A program made the position numbers and the translations under genes. From an uncultured Alistipes sp. (lineage in GTDB: Bacteria > Bacteroidota > Bacteroidia > Bacteroidales > Rikenellaceae), in the NCBI GenBank assembly GCA_947178455.1, contig CAMWYI010000010.1, positions 1-21,564 on the forward strand: a stretch of 21,564 nucleotides of DNA, given 5' to 3'. The notes below the pieces were generated by a model. That model saw only the letters and a list, made by a program, of their open reading frames with translations, did no database searches and was not told the DNA's origin. Below, piece by piece: positions 15,284 through 21,564 of the stretch; position 1 is the first letter of the stretch, and each line of letters starts with the position of its first letter.

Positions 15284-17314
15284 TTATTCCTCCCAGCGAT
15301 AGACGGTCGCTGTGCGCGAGGTGTTGTAGATGCGGATGCGCGGATAGCGTTGGCCGTCCTCGCCCGCGACGTCGAACGAGAAGTGTTCGGCATCCATTGC
15401 CTGCCGCTCCTGCCCGCCGAACCGCGTTTCGTCCGTCGAGAGAATCGGCACGTATTTTCCGGCCCGCTGCACAGGCAGCTCGTAGTCGGGTATCGAGGCC
15501 GTCGGATGCCAGTTGAAGACGAACAGCAGCCGACCGTGCGAAAAGACGATGGTTTTGTTCTGTTCGTCCATCAGCAGGTTCCACGCATAGCCGTCGGCCA
15601 GCACTCCGTACTCCTTGATGACTTGCAGCATCGCGCGGTCGAATTCGCCTAACCACGCATAGCGCAGAAATCCGTTGTCTGCGAGCGACCACTGCCGACG
15701 CGCGTGCGCATAGCTCCAGCCGTTGCCCTCGCGCGGGAAGTCGATCCACTCGGGGTGGCCGAACTCGTTGCCCATGAAGTTCAGGTAGGCTTGGCCGCCC
15801 GTCGCGATGGTCATCAGCCGAATCATTTTGTGCAGGGCCATGCCTCGGTCGATGATGAGGTTTTCCGACGCGCGGTCCATGTGGAAATACATCTCCTTGT
15901 CCATCAGCCGGAACGCTATCGTCTTGTCGCCCACCAGCGCTTGGTCGTGCGATTCGGCATAGGCCACGGTCTTCACTTCCGGCAGCCGTCCCGTCATTAC
16001 CGACCACATCTCCCAGATGTTCCAGTCCTCGTCGGGAACATCTTTCAGCAACTTAATCCAGAAATCGGGTATCGCCATGCCCAGCCGGTAGTCGAACCCG
16101 ATGCCGCCGTCGTCGATCGGGATGCACATGCCCGGCATGCCGCTCACGTCTTCGGCAATGGTCACCGCATCGGGCCGGAACTCGTGCACCAGCCGGTTGG
16201 CGAGGGTGAGGTAGGTAATGGCGTCTTCGTTGACGCCCGCGTCGAAAAACTTGTCGCGGCTGTCGAAATCGGTGTAGCCGTGGTGATGATAAATCATCGA
16301 GGTCACGCCGTCGAACCGGAAGCCGTCGAAATGGAACTCGTCGAGCCAGTATTTGACGTTCGAGAGCAGGAAATGCTGCACCTCGCGTTTGCCGTAGTCG
16401 AAAATCATCGAGTCCCAGTAGGGTTGGTAGCCCGCTTCGCCCGATTTGGAGTAGTGGCGGTCGGTGCCGTCCAGTTCGTTGATTCCCTCGTTGAGGTTTT
16501 TCACGTAGTGGGCGTGCACCAAGTCCATGATGACCGCCAGCCCCAGTTCGTGGGCGCGGCGAATCAGCGCTTTGAGTTCTTCGGGCGTGCCGAACCGCGA
16601 CGACGGGGCGAAAAAGCTCGACACGTGGTAGCCGAACGAACCGTAGTAGGGGTGTTCGGCAATGGCCATGAGTTGCACGGCGTTGTAGCCGTCGCGCTTG
16701 ATGACGGGCAGCACTTTTTCGGCAAATTCGGTATAGGTGCCCACGCCTTCTTTCTCCTGCGCCATACCGATGTGGGCTTCGTATATCAGCAAGTTGCCTA
16801 ATTGCGCGACATCGAACGCATCGCCCTGCCAGTCGAACGGCTGCGGCGCCCAAAATTGGGCCGTAAAATTCTTCGTCTCGTCGTCCTGCACCACCCGTGC
16901 GGCATAGGCCGGTATGCGGTCGAGCCAGCCGTTGTCGCCGTGCACATGAAGTTTGTAGAGCGAACCGTGCGTCAGCCGGTCGCGGTACATCGCCGCCGGA
17001 AAAAAGGCGCTCCACACCCCTGCATTGTCTTTGTGCATGCGGATTTCGGTGCGCTGCCAGTTGTTGAAATCGCCGAAGACATAGACATCGTGCGCTCCGG
17101 GCAGCCACTCGCGCAGCCACCAGCCGTCGAGCGTGTCGTCCCACTGCCAGCCGAAATAGCGGTAGCCGTTGGCATAGTCGACCAGCGACCCGCCGCTCCC
17201 GATTTTTTCTAAATTGCTTAAATAGCGCTCATGACGGGCTACGAGGAGCGATTCGACGGGTTGCAGCCAAGCGTCGCGTTCGACGATGGGCAGACGGGCG
17301 GGAGGGGTGTTCAT
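15284..17314 (-). CDS. glgB: 1,4-alpha-glucan branching enzyme (eukaryotic-type, GH13)
   Basis: A 676-residue enzyme that introduces alpha-1,6 branches into glycogen. It resembles the plant and animal branching enzymes more than E. coli GlgB: the N-terminal CBM48-like part reads YFGWQWDDTLDGWWLREWLPGA followed by VFGDFNNWQ, typical of that subfamily. Catalytic GH13 motifs are intact: DLVHAH (264-269), GFRFDG with nucleophile Asp335, TIAED with acid/base Glu388, and ESHDQ with Asp457. ATG 17314 was chosen because the frame upstream to 17377 crosses the promoter region. It is divergent from the peptide transporter and convergent with ahcY. No other glycogen genes (glgA, glgC, glgP) are in the window, so it is not part of a visible glycogen operon. 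Confidence 0.95.
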   Translation of the reverse strand: MNTPPARLPIVERDAWLQPVESLLVARHERYLSNLEKIGSGGSLVDYANGYRYFGWQWDDTLDGWWLREWLPGAHDVYVFGDFNNWQRTEIRMHKDNAGVWSAFFPAAMYRDRLTHGSLYKLHVHGDNGWLDRIPAYAARVVQDDETKNFTAQFWAPQPFDWQGDAFDVAQLGNLLIYEAHIGMAQEKEGVGTYTEFAEKVLPVIKRDGYNAVQLMAIAEHPYYGSFGYHVSSFFAPSSRFGTPEELKALIRRAHELGLAVIMDLVHAHYVKNLNEGINELDGTDRHYSKSGEAGYQPYWDSMIFDYGKREVQHFLLSNVKYWLDEFHFDGFRFDGVTSMIYHHHGYTDFDSRDKFFDAGVNEDAITYLTLANRLVHEFRPDAVTIAEDVSGMPGMCIPIDDGGIGFDYRLGMAIPDFWIKLLKDVPDEDWNIWEMWSVMTGRLPEVKTVAYAESHDQALVGDKTIAFRLMDKEMYFHMDRASENLIIDRGMALHKMIRLMTIATGGQAYLNFMGNEFGHPEWIDFPREGNGWSYAHARRQWSLADNGFLRYAWLGEFDRAMLQVIKEYGVLADGYAWNLLMDEQNKTIVFSHGRLLFVFNWHPTASIPDYELPVQRAGKYVPILSTDETRFGGQERQAMDAEHFSFDVAGEDGQRYPRIRIYNTSRTATVYRWEE

Positions 17315-17339
17315 AGGGCGATTGAAAAAAGCAGCTATA

Positions 17340-17373
17340 CAAATATAGGAAATTTTCCGTACATTTGTACAAA
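17340..17373. promoter_or_regulatory. Overlapping divergent promoters for glgB and the POT transporter
   Basis: Minus-strand TATATTTG (17347-17340) is a -7 box for glgB, with CAAA 17370-17373 as a possible -33 box (22-base spacing). Plus-strand TACATTTG (17360-17367) is a -7 box for the transporter. The palindrome TTTGTACAAA (17364-17373) overlaps both. The two promoters lie within about 35 bp, so they may compete or share a regulator. Confidence 0.55.
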
Positions 17374-17392
17374 TCATTCAAAAACAACGCCT

Positions 17393-18889
17393 ATGTTCAA
17401 ACAACCGAAAGGTCTGATTGCGGCCGCCCTCGCCAATACGGGCGAACGCTTCGGATTCTACACCATGATGGCCATTCTGACGCTCTTCCTAATGTCGAAA
17501 TTCGGCATCGACGGCGAGCAGGCCGGCAAAATTTATTCGTTTTTCTACACGTCGATTTACATTTTGGCCCTCGTCGGCGGTTTGATTGCCGACCGCCTGC
17601 GCAACTACAAGGGCACGATTATCGCCGGTATTCTGGTCATGACGGCCGGTTACGTCGTGTTGATGATGCCCGGCATCGGGTCGAAGTACCTGATTATCGG
17701 TGCTCTAATGGTCATCGCTTTCGGCAACGGCCTTTTCAAGGGCAACTTGCAGGCCCTCGTGGGACAGCTCTACGATAACGAGCAGTACGCCAAACTGCGC
17801 GACACGGGCTTCCAGATTTTCTACATGTTCATCAACATTGGCGCAATGGTCGCTCCGTTCGCCGCTGTGGGCGTGCGCAACTGGTGGCTCCGCACGCAGG
17901 GGTTCCTCTATAATTCCGACCTCTCGGCGCTGTGCCACAGCTTCAACAACGGCACCATGTCCGACGAGGTGCTCAACGGTCGCTTCGCCGAGCTGGCCGC
18001 GCAGGTGAGCATCGGGGGCGCGCCTGCCGATTTGGCACTCTTCGCCCGCGACTACCTCACAGCTTTCAACACGGGATTCCACTATGCGTTCGGCGTGGCG
18101 ATCGTGGCCATGCTCTTTTCGCTGGTCATCTTCGTAGTGAGCAAGAAGAACCTGCCAGACCCGAAGGATTCCGCCGCCGAAAAGACGGTTTCCAAAGCGG
18201 AAATCCAGCAGGATGCCCGCGAAATCAAGCAGCGCCTCTATGCGTTGTTCGCCGTTTTCGCCGTGGTGATTTTCTTCTGGTTCTCGTTCCACCAGAACGG
18301 TCTGACGCTCACGCTTTTCGCACAGGATTACACGCGTCTCGAAATTTTCGGCATGCCGATTTCGGCCGAGATTTTCCAGTCGGCCAATCCGATTTGCGTG
18401 GTGGCGCTCACGCCGATTGTCATCGCGCTGTTCGCTTGGCTGCGCAGTCGGGGCAAGGAACCGTCGACCCCGATGAAAATCGCTATCGGCATGGGCATCG
18501 CCGCTGCCGCTTATGTGCTCATGGTCTTCGGTTCGCTGGGACTGCCCGCACGCGCTGAGGTCGAGGCAATGGGCGGTTTGAGTGTCGCCGACCGCGTAAC
18601 GCCGTGGCTGTTGGTGGCCACCTACCTGATTCTGACCGTCGCCGAGCTCTTCATTTCGCCGCTGGGCCTTTCGTTCGTGTCGAAGGTCGCGCCGCAGAAG
18701 TTGCAGGGCCTGATGCAGGGATGCTGGCTGGGCGCTACGGCTTTGGGCAACGGACTGCTCTTTTTGGGCCCGATTCTCTATAATCATATCTCGATTTCGG
18801 CTACATGGGGCGTTTTCGTCGCCGTCTGCGGCCTCTCGATGCTCGTGATGCTGGCAATGGTCCGCTGGCTCGAACGGGTGACCCGATAG
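17393..18889 (+). CDS. POT/PTR2-family proton-coupled peptide transporter
   Basis: A 498-residue multi-pass inner-membrane protein of the major facilitator superfamily, expected to import di- and tripeptides with protons. The family N-terminal helix is recognisable as GERFGFYTMMAILTLFL, and the PTR2 signature appears as GFQIFYMFINIGAMVAPF. Other supporting segments are GGLIADRLRNYKG and SPLGLSFVSKVAPQKLQGLMQG. The ExxER motif of helix 1 reads NTGER (15-19): the first Glu is Asn15 while Glu18 and Arg19 remain. A soluble loop of about 60 residues (near 175-235) sits mid-protein. ATG 17393 fits the short N-terminus before helix 1; the frame upstream crosses the promoters and part of glgB. Peptide substrate is inferred from family only. 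Confidence 0.9.
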   Translation: MFKQPKGLIAAALANTGERFGFYTMMAILTLFLMSKFGIDGEQAGKIYSFFYTSIYILALVGGLIADRLRNYKGTIIAGILVMTAGYVVLMMPGIGSKYLIIGALMVIAFGNGLFKGNLQALVGQLYDNEQYAKLRDTGFQIFYMFINIGAMVAPFAAVGVRNWWLRTQGFLYNSDLSALCHSFNNGTMSDEVLNGRFAELAAQVSIGGAPADLALFARDYLTAFNTGFHYAFGVAIVAMLFSLVIFVVSKKNLPDPKDSAAEKTVSKAEIQQDAREIKQRLYALFAVFAVVIFFWFSFHQNGLTLTLFAQDYTRLEIFGMPISAEIFQSANPICVVALTPIVIALFAWLRSRGKEPSTPMKIAIGMGIAAAAYVLMVFGSLGLPARAEVEAMGGLSVADRVTPWLLVATYLILTVAELFISPLGLSFVSKVAPQKLQGLMQGCWLGATALGNGLLFLGPILYNHISISATWGVFVAVCGLSMLVMLAMVRWLERVTR

Positions 18890-18916
18890 TCGTGTCGGAT
18901 GCTTCCGGCAAGGTTC

Positions 18917-18947
18917 GCCGTTGCGGATTTTCCGCAACGGCTTTTTT
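18917..18947 (+). terminator. Intrinsic terminator after the POT transporter
   Basis: GCCGTTGCGGA, loop TTT, TCCGCAACGGC: a perfect 11-bp stem followed by six T and an A. It lies 27 bases past the stop and separates the transporter from the efflux operon. Confidence 0.92.
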
Positions 18948-19019
18948 ATTCTTCCGCCTTTTTTTCGCGCCGGTCGGATACGATTCGGCCGTTCTCCGGT
19001 CGAAAAAGAGCGAAAATGT

Positions 19020-19049
19020 TTTGAGCAGCAGGTTTTTTTGCTAACTTTG
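19020..19049 (+). promoter_or_regulatory. Probable promoter of the efflux operon
   Basis: TTTG (19020-19023), 18 bases, TAACTTTG (19042-19049), 25 bases before the tolC-like start. The -7 box matches TAnnTTTG; the spacing is one or two bases short. No operator palindrome is obvious and no regulator gene is adjacent. Confidence 0.5.
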
Positions 19050-19074
19050 TCGCTTGTATCTAAACGATATTCGT

Positions 19075-20391
19075 ATGAAAAAATATCTGTTGGCGCTCTG
19101 TTTCGTTGCGGCAGTTCCGTGCTGTGCCCTCGCGCAGTTGCGTCTGATGCTCGATGCAGCGGTCGAAATGGCTTTGAGCGAAAACCCCACCATCCGCGTG
19201 GCTGAAATGGAGGTGGCGCGTTACGATTACGTACGTCGGCAGACTTGGGGCAACCTTTTGCCGCAGGTCGCTGTGAACGGTCAGGTCAACCACACGTTCA
19301 TCAAGCAGAACATGTCCAAAGGTTTTTCGCTCGGCGGCGACCAATACACCACTATCAGCGCCGGGCTCGACGTCACGATGCCGCTCTTCGCTCCGGCGGT
19401 TTACCGCACGCTGCGGATGAACGACACGCAGATGGCGGCGGCCGTCGAGGAGGCGCGCGCTTCGCGGGTCGACCTGATTGCCGAGGTGCGCAAGGCGTTC
19501 TATAACATTCTGTTGGCCAAACAGTCGCTGGTCGTGCTGCTCGAATCGCAGGCGACGGTGCAGCGCACGGTCGACGATACCGAACTGCAATACCGCAACG
19601 GCCTCATGTCGGAGTACGACCTGTTGACCGCGCAGGTGCAGTTGAGCAACCTGAAACCGACCATTATTCAGACCGAAAATTCGATTGCCGTCGCCGAACG
19701 GTTGTTGAAGATGTATTTGTCCATTCCCGAAGAGGTGGACATCGAGGTCGTCGGCGAGTTGGATTCGTTGCGCGACGCCGTGTTGGAGGGCACCGAAGGC
19801 CTTTCGACCGACGTGTCCGAGAACACCGACCTGCGGACGCTCGAATTGCAGGAGGAGTTGCTTGTGCGCCAGTTGCGCGTGTCGAATGCCGGTCGCTGGC
19901 CGACCGTAGGGTTGTTCGGCAATTTCACGCTTGCGGGCAACAACATGGGCACGTTCAATTTCCACGATATGTCCGTCGTGCAGGACGGTTACTACTGGCA
20001 GCACCCGTTGTATGCCGGTGTGCAGATTTCCGTGCCGCTCTTTTCGGGCCTTACGAAGATGAACCGCGCGCGCGAATTGAAGAATCAAATCGCACAGGTC
20101 GGCGTGCGGCGCGATTACCTGCGGCGTCAGGTCGACGTGCAGGTGCGCTCGGCGTTGAACGACTTGGTGACCGCCCGCGAGACGATGTTCGCGCAGGAGC
20201 GGACGGTCGAACAGGCGCGCAAAGCCTACTCCATTTCGGACACCCGTTATCGGGCGGGGGCCGGTACGATTCTCGAACTCAATTCGGCACAGTTGTCGCA
20301 AACGCAGGCGCAGTTGAACTTCTCGCAGGCGATTTACGATTACCTGACTGCCAAAGCCGAGTACGACCGCATCGTGGGACGTGAAAAATAA
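19075..20391 (+). CDS. TolC-family outer-membrane efflux protein
   Basis: A 438-residue outer-membrane channel of a tripartite efflux pump. It has a signal peptide (cleavage likely after ALA, residue 20) and two outer-membrane-efflux repeats. The first runs through LRLMLDAAVEMALSENPTI to about 235, the second from about 255 (DLRTLELQEELLVRQLRVS) to the end. Typical internal segments are YRNGLMSEYDLLTAQVQL and YRAGAGTILELNSAQLSQT, which are equivalent positions of the two repeats. ATG 19075 begins the signal peptide; seven codons of open frame lie upstream. It starts the operon and precedes the membrane fusion protein by 18 bases, an order (OEP-MFP-RND) common in Bacteroidetes. Substrate unknown. 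Confidence 0.93.
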   Translation: MKKYLLALCFVAAVPCCALAQLRLMLDAAVEMALSENPTIRVAEMEVARYDYVRRQTWGNLLPQVAVNGQVNHTFIKQNMSKGFSLGGDQYTTISAGLDVTMPLFAPAVYRTLRMNDTQMAAAVEEARASRVDLIAEVRKAFYNILLAKQSLVVLLESQATVQRTVDDTELQYRNGLMSEYDLLTAQVQLSNLKPTIIQTENSIAVAERLLKMYLSIPEEVDIEVVGELDSLRDAVLEGTEGLSTDVSENTDLRTLELQEELLVRQLRVSNAGRWPTVGLFGNFTLAGNNMGTFNFHDMSVVQDGYYWQHPLYAGVQISVPLFSGLTKMNRARELKNQIAQVGVRRDYLRRQVDVQVRSALNDLVTARETMFAQERTVEQARKAYSISDTRYRAGAGTILELNSAQLSQTQAQLNFSQAIYDYLTAKAEYDRIVGREK

Positions 20392-20409
20392 GAAAAAACG
20401 GATATAGCT

Positions 20410-21420
20410 ATGAAAAAAAGTTTGTGGATCGCGGTCGCGCTGCTGTCGTGCAGCTGCGGCGGCAACCGAAACAACGCTTCGGTCGAGGCTGACTCGGGCG
20501 TATTGACCAAAACCGTTGCGGCGGAGACCGCGACCGTGCGGCTGACGGAAACGTTCACTTCCGAAATAGAACCTTATCGCGAAAACGACATTACGCCCGC
20601 TGCTTCGGGCGTGCATATCGACCGCATTTTGGTCGACGTCGGCGACCGCGTGAAGAAGGGCGAGCTGCTGGTGACGCTCGACCCGACGCAGTACAACCAG
20701 CAGCTGGTGCAGTTGCGCACTATCGAAGCCGACTACAATCGGCTGTTGCCCGTTTATAAGGCGGGGGGTATCTCCAAGCAGCAAATCGACCAAGCCCGCG
20801 CCCAGCGCGACGTGCAGCGCGAGGTGGTCGCCAATCTGAAAAAGAATATCGAAGTGCGTTCGCCGATTACGGGCGTCGTCACGGCCCGCAACTACGAATC
20901 GGGCGACCTGTTCGCCCAGCAGCCCATTCTGCACATCATGCAAATCGAGCCGTTGAAGGTGTTTGTGAACATTTCCGAGCAGTACTTCCCTTACGTCAAG
21001 GTGGGGATGCCCGTCGACGTGCAGGTGGATATTTTCCCCGATAAGAAATTCACGGGTACCGTTTCGTTGATTTATCCCGCGCTCGACCCCGCGACCCGCA
21101 CGTTCAAGGTCGAGGTGCGTCTGCCCAACAACGACGGTACGCTGCGTCCGGGCATGTTCGCCCGCACGAATTTCAACATGGGCAAGAAACGGGGCGTCAT
21201 GGTGCCCGACGTCGCCGTGCAGAAACAGGTGGGCACGGCCGACCGTTACCTTTATGTCATTAAGGGCGATTCGGTGGCCGAACGCCGCCGCGTCGAAGTG
21301 GGCCGTCAGGTCGGCGACCGCGTGGACATTCTGTCGGGTGTCGAACCCGGCGAACAGGTGGCCGTCACGGCGCTCTCGAAACTCTACGACGGTGCCCGCA
21401 CGGAGATTCAGAACGACTGA
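20410..21420 (+). CDS. Efflux RND transporter periplasmic adaptor (membrane fusion lipoprotein)
   Basis: A 336-residue adaptor that links an RND pump to the TolC-type channel. A type II signal peptide has lipobox LLSC (Cys14; Cys16 is an alternative), so it is lipid-anchored in the periplasm. The lipoyl/barrel-sandwich halves are at about 60-92 (GVHIDRILVDVGDRVKKGELL) and 148-165 (VRSPITGVVTARNYESGDL), split by a short coiled coil (about 93-147). The beta-barrel follows (LKVFVNISEQYFPYVKVGMPV, ATRTFKVEVRLPNNDGTLRPGMFA), then the membrane-proximal domain. The short hairpin resembles AcrA-type rather than long-hairpin adaptors. It is flanked by the channel gene (18-base gap) and the pump (19-base gap). 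Confidence 0.95.
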   Translation: MKKSLWIAVALLSCSCGGNRNNASVEADSGVLTKTVAAETATVRLTETFTSEIEPYRENDITPAASGVHIDRILVDVGDRVKKGELLVTLDPTQYNQQLVQLRTIEADYNRLLPVYKAGGISKQQIDQARAQRDVQREVVANLKKNIEVRSPITGVVTARNYESGDLFAQQPILHIMQIEPLKVFVNISEQYFPYVKVGMPVDVQVDIFPDKKFTGTVSLIYPALDPATRTFKVEVRLPNNDGTLRPGMFARTNFNMGKKRGVMVPDVAVQKQVGTADRYLYVIKGDSVAERRRVEVGRQVGDRVDILSGVEPGEQVAVTALSKLYDGARTEIQND

Positions 21421-21439
21421 TAAATAACCGTTCTTACTT

Positions 21440-21564
21440 ATGAAAATTTACGAAAGCGCGGTTCGCAAACCGATTTCGACGGCGTTGATTTTCATCGGGG
21501 TCATCGTCTTCGGCTTGTTCTCGTTGTCGAATTTGGCCGTCGACCAGTATCCCGAAATCGAAAT
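21440..21564 (+). CDS. RND efflux pump, N-terminal fragment (3' end outside window)
   Basis: The first 41 codons of an AcrB-type inner-membrane pump before the window ends. The N-terminus MKIYESAVRKPISTALIFIG with the following VDQYPEIE is characteristic: a short amphipathic start, TM1, then the beginning of the porter domain, where AcrB has its LPVAQYP segment. It starts 19 bases after the adaptor gene and completes a tripartite efflux operon. Family (hydrophobe/amphiphile exporter) follows from context and this motif; substrate cannot be inferred. Confidence 0.9.
   Translation, partial: MKIYESAVRKPISTALIFIGVIVFGLFSLSNLAVDQYPEIE

Noticed and set aside
15284..17377. glgB start at 17377
   Set aside because: The extension runs through both divergent -7 boxes. 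The hydrophobic-looking extra residues are a translation of promoter DNA, not a signal peptide expected for a cytosolic enzyme.
19060..20943. Antisense open frame of 627 codons opposite the TolC and adaptor genes
   Set aside because: Both plus-strand genes have signal peptides and family motifs. The antisense product has low-complexity shadow composition and no recognisable domain.

Overview
The window looks like chromosomal DNA of a GC-rich member of the Bacteroidales; an Alistipes-like genome is my best guess. Several promoters carry the Bacteroidetes -7 box TAnnTTTG, two of them with a TTTG box 20 bases upstream. Start codons lack strong Shine-Dalgarno sequences. The proteins (PCMD lipoproteins, a lipocalin-like lipoprotein with a CSKDD export signal, a eukaryotic-type glycogen branching enzyme) are typical of the phylum. 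The genus is inferred, not proven.

Layout. (1) 3-4099, plus strand: a tight four-gene operon of a PCMD-domain protein (5' end outside the window), two paralogous small outer-membrane beta-barrel proteins, and a PCMD-domain lipoprotein. It probably encodes an envelope or surface complex of unknown role. (2) 4217-7197, minus strand: trpS and a CBS-tailed ClC chloride channel/transporter, joined by an ATGA overlap. (3) 7322-8217: an A/T-rich accessory patch between trpS and oxyR. It holds a small surface lipoprotein on the minus strand behind a roughly 270-base leader. The leader has a consensus promoter, several hairpins, a terminator-like stem and a perfect 15-bp inverted repeat just before the lipoprotein start. 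This is the least explained part of the window. (4) 8218-9123: an OxyR-type regulator with the redox cysteines at 199 and 208. (5) 9124-9416: a dense intergenic region with a terminator, a 133-bp imperfect palindrome with 12-bp terminal inverted repeats, and two near-duplicate promoters separated by a small terminator. (6) 9417-15279, plus strand: a six-gene housekeeping run, rsfS-ftsH-cdsA-psd-riboflavin kinase-ahcY. (7) 15284-17314, minus strand: glgB, ending 4 bp from ahcY. (8) 17393-18889: a POT-family peptide transporter divergent from glgB. (9) 19075 to the end: a TolC-AcrA-AcrB type efflux operon, with the RND pump cut off by the window edge.

How the parts fit. The central run joins ribosome hibernation (RsfS), membrane proteolysis (FtsH), phospholipid synthesis (CdsA makes CDP-diacylglycerol, Psd makes phosphatidylethanolamine), FMN formation and SAM-cycle recycling. 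The phosphatidylserine synthase that would link CdsA to Psd is not here. No CRISPR array, tRNA, rRNA, transposase or integrase was seen. The most unusual signals are the structured leader at 7840-8136 and the palindrome and tandem-promoter region at 9115-9373.
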